Shown here one piece after another: positions 9,610 to 17,845 of a stretch of DNA of 64,000 bases. The stretch is from NCBI RefSeq assembly GCF_004307425.1, contig NZ_SEWZ01000004.1, positions 404,755 through 468,754 on the forward strand. The letters are read 5' to 3'. Below the pieces are notes generated by a model. It was not told where the DNA came from. It saw nothing but the letters and a program-made list of their open reading frames with translations, and did not search any database. Every line of letters starts with the position of its first letter. Positions within the stretch are counted from its first letter, which is position 1. The stretch comes from Aquirufa antheringensis. Lineage in GTDB: Bacteria > Bacteroidota > Bacteroidia > Cytophagales > Spirosomataceae. The translations under genes and the position numbers were made by a program.

Positions 9610-9786
9610 AAATGGTAAGTGGTAAATGGTAAATGATAAATGATTTTTATTGAAAATCGACGCATTCTCCATTCAACATCCACCATTTACCATCCCATCT
9701 CCCATTTACCACTCACCATTTACCATCCCATTCACCATTTACCACTAACCATTTACCACTTAAAGAAAGTCTGCGACTTTCTTTAA
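9610..9786. repeat. Heptamer-repeat element (AATGGTA type) with stop-codon hairpin
   Basis: The 217-bp gap between purL and the downstream end of the nucleotidyltransferase gene is mostly 7-bp tandem repeats. 9610-9643 reads AATGGTA/AGTGGTA/AATGATA units. 9681-9760 reads many inverted units (CCATTTA, CCACTCA, ATTTACC). The two blocks are complementary and could pair into a long arm. At 9760-9786 a perfect 11-bp stem, TTAAAGAAAGT/ACTTTCTTTAA with loop CTGCG, covers the stop codon of the 9783-10355 gene. Similar arms occur at 56369-56437. Confidence 0.75.
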
Positions 9787-10355
9787 ATCCCCCAATACTC
9801 CCGATCCTCCGGAACATCGACATCACGGAATTTATCGGAGAAGTGAATGATTTCGCAGAGCATGGGATTTTGGCGCCAAAATTTTCCTAATCCTTGATCA
9901 CCACTCCAACGGTTAAATAAAGGGCGTAACGCGGATGGAATGAGTACAGGTGGCGAATTAACTCCTTGAAAAGAAGCAACGATGGCTCTTTCAGGATTAG
10001 CTAAAGAGGTGAGATTTTTTAAATGAGTCGAAGTTAAGAAAGGTAAATCACACAGTAGGACTAAAACATCTTTAGAGATATCAATTGTCCGTAAACCCAC
10101 GGCCAGCGATTCCCCCATTCCTTTGTCCCAGTGTTCCACTTGCACAAAAGTCAAGGCAGGAAACTCTATTTGCATCTGCTCGATAATGGCAATCGACTGA
10201 TCCACCTCCGCCCCTAAACAAACTTGAACATCCTGACAAACACTAAATGCCAGGCGAATCGAACGCTCTAACAGGCTTTGCCCTTGGTACACTAATAATT
10301 GTTTGGCTTCTCCTAAACGAGACGAAGCGCCTGCCGCTAAAATTAATCCAGTCAT
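9783..10355 (-). CDS. MobA-like NTP transferase (nucleotidyltransferase family)
   Basis: The 190-residue GT-A-fold nucleotidyltransferase resembles MocA/MobA. The N terminus LILAAGASSRLGEAKQLL is the nucleotide-binding signature (G-x3-R). VLLCDLPFL at about residues 99-107 is the metal-binding DxP segment. This family transfers CMP or GMP to molybdopterin, but MobA-like members also act on sugar phosphates or flavins. No molybdenum cofactor genes are nearby, so the substrate is undetermined. It stands alone on the minus strand, diverging from the methyltransferase gene at 10420. Confidence 0.82.
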   Translation of the reverse strand: MTGLILAAGASSRLGEAKQLLVYQGQSLLERSIRLAFSVCQDVQVCLGAEVDQSIAIIEQMQIEFPALTFVQVEHWDKGMGESLAVGLRTIDISKDVLVLLCDLPFLTSTHLKNLTSLANPERAIVASFQGVNSPPVLIPSALRPLFNRWSGDQGLGKFWRQNPMLCEIIHFSDKFRDVDVPEDREYWGI

Positions 10356-10419
10356 CTGCTCTTTTGAATTTCACTAATTTAAATAAAAATAATTAAAGCA
10401 TAGGTGCTAATTTTAGGGA

Positions 10420-11583
10420 ATGCTTCAAGAAAACGAAATCCAATTTATTCATAAAAACCTCCACAGGGATCCCGTTACGGTTGCCCTAGAAGCATCAAAA
10501 TACCCAGGTCTAGACGTTCCTACTTTAGTGGGCCAAATAAAAGCCAGGCAAAAACTTAAAGACAAAATGCCTCATTGGGTGGCGAATGAAAGGGTATTTT
10601 TCCCTCCTTTTTTGGCACTAGAACAATCCTCTTCTGAAGAAACTGCTCACTTTAAAGCCTCCCTCTTACACGGAAAAGTCGCGGATCTAACTGGAGGAAT
10701 GGGCTTAGATAGTTATGCATTCGCGCAAGCAGGCTGCGATGTGGAATATATCGAGAGACAGGAAGAACTTGCTAAAATCACCGCTTATAACCATTCAGTT
10801 CTAAAAGCAGGAAAAATCCAGCATCACACAGGTGACAGCTTAAACCGGCTTTCAGAGAGTGCGGAATTATTCGACTTCCTTTATGTAGATCCCGCCAGAA
10901 GAGATGGCGCTGGAAACAAAGTCGTTCTATTAAAAGATTGCGAACCTAATGCTTTGGAATTAATTCCCTTCATCAACGAAAAAACCAGTTTGTTGATAAA
11001 AACGAGTCCCCTATTGGATTTAAATCGGGCTACGAAGGAATTACAAGGGGTAGAAAAAATCTATATTGTCTGCGTTAAAAATGAGGTAAAAGAGTTGCTC
11101 TTTTTAAAGACATCGCAATCTTCGGAAGATCCTACCATCGAAGTAATCGAATTATCTCAAGCTGATTCACTACTATTTAAAGGTAAAAAATCCATTGAAT
11201 CTGCAAGCATATGCGACTTCTGCCCTGTATCAAACTACCTATATGAACCTCACGCGGGTGTGCTGAAAGCTGGATTCTTCAAATCAGTAGGAAAAGGGTT
11301 ACAAAAAATAGCCCCTAATACCCATTTGTATACTTCAATGGAGCTGCATACTAATTTTGCGGGGAGAACGTTTAGGGTGTTAGCGGAGGGACCTTTGGAA
11401 AAAAAATGGATTAAAATGGTATTGCCTGCGGGAAAAGCGAATATTTCCACTCGGAATTTCCCCATCAAGGCCGATGAAATACGGAAGAAATTCCAATTGA
11501 AAGATGGAGGAGAATTGACTCTTTTCGCTTTCAGAGATCAAGCAAACAAAAACAAGGTTGTCCTAGCTAAAAAAATCTCCTAA
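10420..11583 (+). CDS. Class I SAM-dependent methyltransferase, PG_1098-like with THUMP-like C-terminal domain
   Basis: The 387-residue protein has a helical N-terminal region (residues 1-85) and a Rossmann methyltransferase core with SAM motif I DLTGGMGLDSYAF at about 89-101. A DPARRDG motif at about 157 lies where rRNA/tRNA methyltransferases carry the DPP/NPP-like catalytic loop. The C-terminal part (SICDFCPVSNYLYEPHAGVLKAG... and onward) corresponds to the ferredoxin-like/THUMP-like tail of the Porphyromonas PG_1098 family. It probably methylates an RNA, but the target is unknown. The box TAATTTTA at 10408-10415 lies only 5 bp before the ATG, which would give an almost leaderless mRNA. 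Confidence 0.8.
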   Translation: MLQENEIQFIHKNLHRDPVTVALEASKYPGLDVPTLVGQIKARQKLKDKMPHWVANERVFFPPFLALEQSSSEETAHFKASLLHGKVADLTGGMGLDSYAFAQAGCDVEYIERQEELAKITAYNHSVLKAGKIQHHTGDSLNRLSESAELFDFLYVDPARRDGAGNKVVLLKDCEPNALELIPFINEKTSLLIKTSPLLDLNRATKELQGVEKIYIVCVKNEVKELLFLKTSQSSEDPTIEVIELSQADSLLFKGKKSIESASICDFCPVSNYLYEPHAGVLKAGFFKSVGKGLQKIAPNTHLYTSMELHTNFAGRTFRVLAEGPLEKKWIKMVLPAGKANISTRNFPIKADEIRKKFQLKDGGELTLFAFRDQANKNKVVLAKKIS

Positions 11584-11588
11584 CTTTA
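11558..11588 (+). promoter_or_regulatory. Candidate promoter for the 11605-14237 cluster
   Basis: TTG (11558-11560), a 20-bp spacer and TAACTTTA (11581-11588) fit the Bacteroidota -33/-7 arrangement with one mismatch in the -7 box. It overlaps the methyltransferase stop codon and lies 16 bp before the ATG at 11605. Confidence 0.4.
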
Positions 11589-11604
11589 ATAAAAATTTCA
11601 CCTT

Positions 11605-12276
11605 ATGAAGAAGATCGCTATCCTACTTTTCCTATCAGCTTTTGCATTCAATGCGTCAGCTCAAGTTTTTTCAGGAATGTCCGAAATCGATAAGTCTAAG
11701 AAAGAGGGAGTGTACACCTTCCTTTCTACACAAGAAAAATTTGCTAGAGCTAGCTGGAAGGCCTATTTAAGTAAATTCGGCAAAGTGATAGAAGGTAAAA
11801 ATGGCTCCTTTTCAAGTTCCGATATCATGATCACGAGTATTTCAGACAAGCCATTAATCGTTGTTTCTAAAGTATCAGAAGAGAATAAGAAAGTGAAATT
11901 ATTCGTCTCCATTGCCACAGGAACGGACGAATACATCCAAACTGGACACGCAAAATTGAGTGAGACAAGTACTTGGATAGAGGACTTTATCAAAATCGTG
12001 GAATTAGAAGAAGCGGTAAGAGTTGAGGAAAATAAATTAGCGGAATTAATCTCTGCGCAGGCTAAAAATAGCAAACAGGCGGAACGTTTAATCCGTGAAT
12101 TGGACTCTAATGCGCGCCAAATCAACAACTTAGAAGAGCGATTAAAAGAAGCTAAAATCGAAAAAGAAAAGATATTAACCAATCAAGTGCAAAATAAAGT
12201 GGATCAAAAAACGAAGGAAGAGGAAATTGCAGCACAAAAAACGGCGGTAGAAACGGCAAAACAAAAAATCAAATGA
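11605..12276 (+). CDS. Secreted coiled-coil protein of unknown function
   Basis: I do not recognise a named family. The 223-residue protein starts with a clear signal peptide (MKKIAILLFLSAFAFNASAQ, cleavage about residue 20). A short mixed alpha/beta region (about 20-130) follows, and then a strongly charged helical tail (about 130-223; heptads rich in E, K, Q and L) that should form a coiled coil. It is therefore periplasmic. It overlaps the next gene by 4 bp (ATGA), so translation is coupled. It leads a four-gene cluster ending in a symporter. Confidence 0.7.
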   Translation: MKKIAILLFLSAFAFNASAQVFSGMSEIDKSKKEGVYTFLSTQEKFARASWKAYLSKFGKVIEGKNGSFSSSDIMITSISDKPLIVVSKVSEENKKVKLFVSIATGTDEYIQTGHAKLSETSTWIEDFIKIVELEEAVRVEENKLAELISAQAKNSKQAERLIRELDSNARQINNLEERLKEAKIEKEKILTNQVQNKVDQKTKEEEIAAQKTAVETAKQKIK

Positions 12277-12545
12277 AGAAACTGATCATCGCCCTTTTCA
12301 CGATATCACTATTTTGCAACTTTGGAAGAGTGGAATATTCTGCACTTAATCCGAAGGCAAAAACGATTCAAACTGACTCAACAGCCAAGATGGCAGCTGA
12401 GAATCCCTCAAAAGTTGTTCCGAGCGAATTACCAGCAGAGCAAGATTCGCTGGAAGCTTCAGAGGAAAGTACAGGTTGGGCTAACTATGTGGCTTTAGGT
12501 ATAAAAACCTTTTTTGCGACTTTGTTAAAAATCTTGGTAGCCTAA
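12273..12545 (+). CDS. Small secreted or membrane-associated protein, unknown
   Basis: The 90-residue protein has an N-terminal hydrophobic signal (MKKLIIALFTISLFCNFG), a low-complexity Ser/Thr/Glu/Ala-rich middle and a hydrophobic/amphipathic C-terminal helix (VALGIKTFFATLLKILVA). No family is recognised. Its start codon overlaps the stop of the preceding gene by 4 bp and its stop is 1 bp before the next ATG, which argues that it is a real gene despite its size. A two-helix membrane-associated peptide is the simplest reading. Confidence 0.6.
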   Translation: MKKLIIALFTISLFCNFGRVEYSALNPKAKTIQTDSTAKMAAENPSKVVPSELPAEQDSLEASEESTGWANYVALGIKTFFATLLKILVA

Positions 12546-12546
12546 T

Positions 12547-13002
12547 ATGCTATCCTACTCCATTTCCACTCCTGTTCAAGCTCCGCTCAGCCATGTAAAA
12601 GAACTTTTTACCGCTGAACTCCTAGTTAAATTATCCCCTCCCTTCCCTACAGTCGCTTTGCAGCGCTTTGACGGTTGCAAAAAAGGTGATAATGTCATTC
12701 TTGTTATTAACCTAGTTTTCATGAAAGTCACTTGGAGTTCCCTCATCACAGAGGACCAAGAAACGGACAATGAATGGTATTTTATTGACCAAGGAGTCAA
12801 AATGCCTTTTGGGTTACAGTACTGGCAACACAAGCATCGAGTAAAGAAAACCTCTGAAGGTGCCTGCGAGATTATCGATGAAATTTCATTCGATACACGT
12901 AATGCATTTTTGAATTACCTTCTTTTCCCCTTTCTTTGGGGAATGATTTTCTACAGAAAACCATTTTATAAAAAGTATTTATCCCTCGTCAACGCACTAT
13001 GA
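12547..13002 (+). CDS. SRPBCC (START/Bet v1-like) ligand-binding protein
   Basis: The 151-residue protein has the family pattern: an initial beta strand with AP-hinge (ISTPVQAPLSHVKELFT), the kinked helix, a run of beta strands (VILVINLVFMKVTWSSLIT, EWYFIDQGVKMPFG, HRVKKTSEGACEIIDEISFD) and a long C-terminal helix region (LLFPFLWGMIFYRKPFYKKYL). It binds a hydrophobic ligand of unknown identity in the cytosol. It overlaps the next gene by 4 bp, suggesting coupled expression with the symporter. Confidence 0.72.
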   Translation: MLSYSISTPVQAPLSHVKELFTAELLVKLSPPFPTVALQRFDGCKKGDNVILVINLVFMKVTWSSLITEDQETDNEWYFIDQGVKMPFGLQYWQHKHRVKKTSEGACEIIDEISFDTRNAFLNYLLFPFLWGMIFYRKPFYKKYLSLVNAL

Positions 13003-14237
13003 AATTAACTTTAACGAATAAAATTATTATTGGCTTTATCTTAGGCTTAGTGCTGGGAGAGTTCTTTTTCCTTTATTTTGCGCCAGAAGTTAGCCACGAT
13101 TTAGGGGCTAAAGTTCAAATTGTTTCCAAGATCTTCCTTCGCCTCATTAAGATGATCGTAGGTCCATTAGTCTTCTGTACTTTGGTCGTAGGAATCGCGA
13201 AATTAGGCGATTTCAAGGCGGTAGGCCGTATTGGAATTAAAACTATTGGGTATTTCTACTTTGCCACGATTCTTTCCTTAGTAACGGGATTGGTAGTCGT
13301 AAACATAACTCAACCAGGTAGCTTGCAAAGCTGGCCTAAACCGGCCGCTGGAACAGAAACGGGTATCGATTCGTCTAAAGCCAAAACAATGGAAGACTTC
13401 ATCTTACATATCTTCCCAGACAGCTTTTTTAAGGCTTTGGCAGAAAATGAAATCCTTCAAATTGTCATCTTCTCCCTATTCTTTGGTGTCGCACTAGGCT
13501 CTATTGGTGAAGTAGGAAAACGATTAATTCACGTCATCGAAAATTTAGCCGAGGTCATCTTTAAAATGGTTAATTATGTGATGGAAGTAGCTCCATATGC
13601 CGTATTCGCAGCCATGACAACGGTGGTAGCGAACAAAGGATTAAGCATTTTAATCAGCTATGGCTATTTGATGCTTTGCTTTATGGGTGGTCTTTTATTC
13701 TTCACTGTCGTGATTTTATGGATCATTTGTTTAGTCAATGGCATTCCATATTGGAAATTACTAAAGGAATTAAAGGAGGCTTTATTAATCTCCTTTTCAA
13801 CGGCAAGCTCGGAGGCGTCCTTTCCTCAAACAATCGCTGCCTTGGAGAAATTCGGTTGTAGTAGACGTATTGTGGGTTTTGTTTTACCTTTAGGATACAG
13901 TTTTAACCTAGATGGTTCGATGTTGTATATGACCTTTGCAACCGGATTCATTGCCCAGGCTTATGGCGTTCATTTAAGTTTAGAGCAACAAATCACGATG
14001 TTATTAACCTTAATGATAACGTCCAAAGGTATCGCCGGCGTACCTCGCGCCTCACTCGTGATTATCGCAGGAACCCTTACGATGTTTAATCTTCCAGCAG
14101 AAGGTATTGCACTGTTATTAGGAGTTGACCCGTTCTTAGATATGGGCAGAACGGTTACTTCAGTAGCTGGAAATGGCGTTGCTACGTGTGTGGTTTCGAA
14201 ATGGGAAGGAGAATTTAATCCGCCTTTAGCTGATTAA
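12999..14237 (+). CDS. Dicarboxylate/amino acid:cation symporter (DAACS family)
   Basis: The 412-residue inner-membrane transporter of the GltP/DctA fold couples uptake of glutamate/aspartate or C4-dicarboxylates to cations. Seen: eight hydrophobic segments; the serine-rich re-entrant hairpin HP1 (STASSEASFPQ, about residues 267-277); and the substrate/cation motif NLDGS (about 302-306), equivalent to NMDGT. MVGPLVF is in the third helix. Substrate preference cannot be read safely. It is last in the 11605-14237 cluster, and its 3' end overlaps the opposing permease gene by 23 bp. A second DAACS gene lies at 48546-49808. Confidence 0.9.
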   Translation: MKLTLTNKIIIGFILGLVLGEFFFLYFAPEVSHDLGAKVQIVSKIFLRLIKMIVGPLVFCTLVVGIAKLGDFKAVGRIGIKTIGYFYFATILSLVTGLVVVNITQPGSLQSWPKPAAGTETGIDSSKAKTMEDFILHIFPDSFFKALAENEILQIVIFSLFFGVALGSIGEVGKRLIHVIENLAEVIFKMVNYVMEVAPYAVFAAMTTVVANKGLSILISYGYLMLCFMGGLLFFTVVILWIICLVNGIPYWKLLKELKEALLISFSTASSEASFPQTIAALEKFGCSRRIVGFVLPLGYSFNLDGSMLYMTFATGFIAQAYGVHLSLEQQITMLLTLMITSKGIAGVPRASLVIIAGTLTMFNLPAEGIALLLGVDPFLDMGRTVTSVAGNGVATCVVSKWEGEFNPPLAD

Positions 14238-15450
14238 AGGTCATTTGAACGGCTTTGCGTGCCGGAATAATAGAGGCTAAAAAGGTGATAACCATCACCA
14301 CTAAAGCAGTCATTAAAAAGTCAAACCATTCCATCTGAATGGGATAGGCATCAATTAAAGCGTTCGGGATTCCTAAAGGGATAATTCCGAACGTTTGTTG
14401 TATCCAGCCCAGGGCAAAACCCAAACCCATTCCTACAACCGCCCCGGAGAAACTTATAAATAGTCCAACGGAAAGAAAAATTTGCATCATTTGCTTGGGT
14501 GTCATTCCCATAGCTAATAAAGTACGAAGGTCTTTTCGCTTTTCAATTACTAATAAGGAAAGGGCATAAAAAAGCGTAAAAGAGGCAATTCCCATGATGA
14601 AGACCATCAAAATAAAAACAAATAACTTCTCAATCTTAATGGCTCTTAAAAGAATGGCGTGCTGTTGATCGCGTGTTTGCACTTGGAATGGTACACCTAC
14701 TATTTTTTGGATCGCTGATTGTACCTCCGTTTCTTGAACCCCCTCAGCTAACATGATTTCGAAACGAGAAACCGTAGCTGAATCCGCTACAGTCAGTTCA
14801 CGCATCCAGTTCAACGGAACTAAAATCATCTGATTATCAAAAGTCTGCTCTACTTGTAAAACACCTGAAGGGAAAAAACCTTTCTGGTTAGCCGCATCCA
14901 CATTCACTTGGAATTTAGCCAAAGCTTTTTGATTCGGATACCAGGCCTCAATTGGGTGATAAATATCTTCAAAATTCATTCCCATTGCCATAAATACACC
15001 TGCACCCACCATCCCGAAAGGATGTCCATCGTATTCCAACAGGTAATCACCTTCCACCACCTGGTTTTTCAAGCGTTGAGAGGCAATAAAAGAGGAGTCT
15101 ACCCCTTTTAAGGTGACCACTAATTGCTTGCCGTTATAGCGAATGAGCGCTTGATCTTCTAGGAGGGGTTGAACAGAGCGTACACCTGAAATCGAAGCGA
15201 TCTGTTGTAGTTGTGAAGGACTTAATGTGAAGCGCGTTTCTGAGACTGAAACAATACTTAAATCAGGATCAAAGGTTTTAAATAGGCCTTTTTGGAAATC
15301 TTCTAAGCCATTGAATACAGATAAGATAAGCACCAAAGCCATCACCTCAACGCCTACCCCAATCATCGAGATTCGGGAGATTAAGGTGATAAAACTCGCC
15401 TTAAATGGAGAAAAAAAATACCTTTTCGCAACAAATAAGGAAACTCCCAT
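14215..15450 (-). CDS. FtsX-like ABC transporter permease (LolC/LolE type)
   Basis: The 411-residue protein has one N-terminal transmembrane helix (SRISMIGVGVEVMALVLILSVF), a large periplasmic MacB-type domain (about 50-270), and three C-terminal helices with the FtsX motif LAMGMTPKQMMQIFLSVGL. This is the lipoprotein-releasing permease architecture. The ATPase LolD is not nearby. It follows rbfA by 11 bp on the minus strand and overlaps the opposing symporter 3' end by 23 bp. A second, related permease is at 43529-44737, and the two may form the LolC/LolE heterodimer. Confidence 0.88.
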   Translation of the reverse strand: MGVSLFVAKRYFFSPFKASFITLISRISMIGVGVEVMALVLILSVFNGLEDFQKGLFKTFDPDLSIVSVSETRFTLSPSQLQQIASISGVRSVQPLLEDQALIRYNGKQLVVTLKGVDSSFIASQRLKNQVVEGDYLLEYDGHPFGMVGAGVFMAMGMNFEDIYHPIEAWYPNQKALAKFQVNVDAANQKGFFPSGVLQVEQTFDNQMILVPLNWMRELTVADSATVSRFEIMLAEGVQETEVQSAIQKIVGVPFQVQTRDQQHAILLRAIKIEKLFVFILMVFIMGIASFTLFYALSLLVIEKRKDLRTLLAMGMTPKQMMQIFLSVGLFISFSGAVVGMGLGFALGWIQQTFGIIPLGIPNALIDAYPIQMEWFDFLMTALVVMVITFLASIIPARKAVQMTFNQLKAD

Positions 15451-15461
15451 CTGAATCAGAA

Positions 15462-15860
15462 TTAATCAATTTCGTCTGCCACCCGATTAGGAACATCTCC
15501 CTCCTCTGCAGGTGGAATGACTAATCCTTCGAATAAGGCTTCAATTTTAGCCGCATAAGCAGCGGTGTCGTCTAAGAAAAAGACAAGGTTGGGAATAATG
15601 CGCACCTGCTTGCGAATGCGATTCGATAAGGCATTTCGAATAGCCTTATTTTGAAGTTCAATTTGGTCCATCACTGCCTCGCGATCATCGATAAGCAAAA
15701 AGCTTAAATAACAACGGGCTACGGAAAGATCAGGACTAATTTTCACTTCCGTTACGGTCACCATGCCGTTTCCAAAAAGCATTTTAAATTCTTTTTGAAA
15801 TATATCACTTAAATCTTTCTGTATTTGACGGCCAAATTTTTGCTGACGCTTCGTTTCCAT
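15462..15860 (-). CDS. rbfA: 30S ribosome-binding factor A
   Basis: RbfA (132 aa) binds the 30S subunit during late maturation of 16S rRNA. The KH-like fold sequence is clear: KRQQKFGRQIQKDLSDIF, VTVTEVKISPDLSVARCYLSF, the helix NALSNRIRKQVRIIPNLVFFLDDT, and a short acidic tail. It is first in the operon with the LolC/E-type permease, an arrangement seen in many Bacteroidota. Confidence 0.95.
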   Translation of the reverse strand: METKRQQKFGRQIQKDLSDIFQKEFKMLFGNGMVTVTEVKISPDLSVARCYLSFLLIDDREAVMDQIELQNKAIRNALSNRIRKQVRIIPNLVFFLDDTAAYAAKIEALFEGLVIPPAEEGDVPNRVADEID

Positions 15861-15962
15861 GCTTGCTCTCTATTTTTCTAGGTCTTTTTATCTCAAAAAA
15901 CACCTGCAAATTTCATAATAATAATTGGAATCACCGTAATTTAGGGCTTCGTTTAGCTAAAT

Positions 15963-17330
15963 ATGTTACAATTTATTAAATCCAATAGTCTTCTATCTCT
16001 CCTACTCTTTGTGGTTTTAGGTGGGCTTTTTGCTTTTCTGCATACTCAGCAGGGATTTAGCTATTTCCCTTGGGAGATTAAAAACTATTTAATTGGCCAA
16101 AAACTAAATCAAGGATTCCGCCTTTACAAAGACATTCGTGACAATACGGGACCTTTTGCAACTGGATTTTATCAATTACTTGATTTTTTATCCATTCCGC
16201 TTTCGTATAATCCGTATGTGGCCTTCCTATTCATCTCCACACAGGCCTACCTCTTTCACACTACAATCGCAGAATTTGATTTAATGCCTAAATTAGGAGG
16301 GCTTGCCTTCGGTGTATACCTCTTGTTATTCCATTTAAGCGCGGAATTCCATGTACCTGATCCTGCCTTAATGGGCCTAACCTTTATCCTATTAGCATGG
16401 AAAGAAATTATTCAACAGCAGAAAACGCTATTAGTGAATGATCGGGTATTTTTAGTGGGGATCTATTTAGCTACCGCCACCCTCTTTTTCCCTGCTTACT
16501 TCTGGTTATTCCCTTGGGCAATCCTCAGTTTATTATTTTATTCAGGTGTTTCGATTAGACAAATCATTTTAGTGTTAATCGGCTATCTATTTATACTCAC
16601 TATCGCCAGTTTAGTTTTTTCCTTTCGGGGAAACCTCCCTTATCTGTGGCAAGTATATCGTAATTCGGCCTTTACCTTTCATTTGATCTCTTGGCAGGAA
16701 AGCAAATTAGTACTCTTCAGTTTTGCTCCCGCCATCGTGATGGGTATAGCGGGTTTGTACCAGGTCGTAGGGAATCCTAAAATTAGAGCACATGCACAGA
16801 AGGCACAACAGACTACGATTATCTGGTTCTTCTTTAGCTTTATATCGATGGCGAATTTCCCCTCTTACCATCGGATTAATTTTGTATTATTATTACCTCC
16901 TTTGGCTTATTTCGGACTTAATTTATTTTACCTTATCAAGAAAAATTGGCAAAAGGAACTCACCTTCGTTCTGCTACTCTCCGCGGTATTTTTCACCGCA
17001 AAACAAGATCAGTCCAGCTTAGCAATAGCCGCTAAAACACCCGACAAGATTCCGGTAAATGGTCAAAAGTTACTCATATTAGGGCCAGAAATCCAGGAAT
17101 ACCTGCACAATCAAATGGCTGGACCTTTTGTTAATTGGGATTTAGCAAAACCCCTCTTAAGCCAGCTAGATTCGTATAAGAACGTCATTATTGTACAGGA
17201 CTATTTTGTGAAAGATCAACCTACCTACATTTATGATTCGGAAGGGTATTTTGCCAAAATAGGGCAACACCTTCCCCACATCACGCAACAATATGTGTTA
17301 GTAAGTCCTAAATTGTACAAAAAGAAATAA
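15963..17330 (+). CDS. Polytopic membrane protein, GT-C-like, not assigned to a named family
   Basis: The 455-residue protein has about nine or ten hydrophobic segments between residues 10 and 350, then a soluble C-terminal domain (about 365-455). The first loop (KLNQGFRLYKDIRDNTGPF, about 48-66) carries the acidic and aromatic residues usual in the first periplasmic loop of GT-C glycosyltransferases, so a lipid-linked sugar transferase is a reasonable guess, not more. The box TAATTTAG lies upstream. The gene ends 2 bp from the rpiB stop on the other strand. Confidence 0.65.
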   Translation: MLQFIKSNSLLSLLLFVVLGGLFAFLHTQQGFSYFPWEIKNYLIGQKLNQGFRLYKDIRDNTGPFATGFYQLLDFLSIPLSYNPYVAFLFISTQAYLFHTTIAEFDLMPKLGGLAFGVYLLLFHLSAEFHVPDPALMGLTFILLAWKEIIQQQKTLLVNDRVFLVGIYLATATLFFPAYFWLFPWAILSLLFYSGVSIRQIILVLIGYLFILTIASLVFSFRGNLPYLWQVYRNSAFTFHLISWQESKLVLFSFAPAIVMGIAGLYQVVGNPKIRAHAQKAQQTTIIWFFFSFISMANFPSYHRINFVLLLPPLAYFGLNLFYLIKKNWQKELTFVLLLSAVFFTAKQDQSSLAIAAKTPDKIPVNGQKLLILGPEIQEYLHNQMAGPFVNWDLAKPLLSQLDSYKNVIIVQDYFVKDQPTYIYDSEGYFAKIGQHLPHITQQYVLVSPKLYKKK

Positions 17331-17332
17331 GC

Positions 17333-17776
17333 TTAGCAGCAAGAAATTTTGTTCACTCGACCTTGGTGACGACCTCCTTCGAAAGGAGTATCTAAAAACA
17401 CCTGTAAACAAGCTTTCGCTTCCTCTAAAGAGATAAAACGTACCGGAAGACATAATACATTCGCATCATTGTGCTGACGAACTAAAGCAGCTACTTCAGT
17501 ATTCCAAGCTAAGCCAGCGCGAATACCTTGGTGTTTATTAGCGGTAATCGCCACACCATTAGCGCTACCACATAATAATAAACCAAAATTCACCTCCCCT
17601 TTCTCTACCGCATCAGCTACTGGATGTGCAAAATCGGGATAGTCCACAGAATCAGCAGAATAGGTACCGCAATCTTTTACCGAGATGCCTTTGGCCTCTA
17701 AAAAAGCGATTAAATCATTCTTGTAATCAAAACCGGCGTGATCACCGCCTACTGCGAAACTGAAAGGAGCATTCAT
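17333..17776 (-). CDS. rpiB: Ribose-5-phosphate isomerase B
   Basis: RpiB (147 aa) interconverts ribose 5-phosphate and ribulose 5-phosphate in the pentose phosphate pathway. Seen: VGGDHAGFDYK at the start, the DYPDFAHPVADAV strand-helix, LLLCGSANGVAITANKHQGIRAGLAWN with the active-site Cys/Ser/Asn loop, and RQHNDANVLCLPVRFI. The start is set at 17776 (MNAPFSFAVGG). A longer frame would add 38 hydrophobic residues and run into the divergent gene at 17846. A perfect -7 box (TACCTTTG) lies 22 bp before this start. Confidence 0.95.
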   Translation of the reverse strand: MNAPFSFAVGGDHAGFDYKNDLIAFLEAKGISVKDCGTYSADSVDYPDFAHPVADAVEKGEVNFGLLLCGSANGVAITANKHQGIRAGLAWNTEVAALVRQHNDANVLCLPVRFISLEEAKACLQVFLDTPFEGGRHQGRVNKISCC

Positions 17777-17790
17777 GAAATTGTGATTTA

Positions 17791-17827
17791 TTTTTTGCAA
17801 AGGTAAAAGGAATAGTCCTACATTTAG
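17791..17827. promoter_or_regulatory. Divergent promoter region, rpiB (-) and LOG gene (+)
   Basis: On the minus strand TACCTTTG (17805-17798) is a perfect TAnnTTTG box for rpiB. On the plus strand TTTTTTG (17791-17797), 21 bp and TACATTTA (17819-17826) give a -33/-7 pair for the LOG gene. The two overlap, so initiation in one direction may compete with the other. Confidence 0.5.
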
Positions 17828-17845
17828 GAAACAATTTTTAAAAAT

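Noticed and set aside
9610..9760. Heptamer arrays considered as a DnaA-box or iteron origin
   Set aside because: The units do not match DnaA boxes, they occur at several loci as inverted arms, and there is no dnaA, rep gene or AT-rich unwinding region next to them.
11605..12545. Type of toxin-antitoxin pair (two small coupled genes)
   Set aside because: Both products have signal peptides and the first is 223 residues long with a coiled coil, so they do not fit a toxin-antitoxin pair.
14215..14237. Possible frameshift or misassembly where the symporter and permease ends overlap
   Set aside because: Both C termini look complete for their families, and similar short convergent overlaps occur elsewhere in the window.
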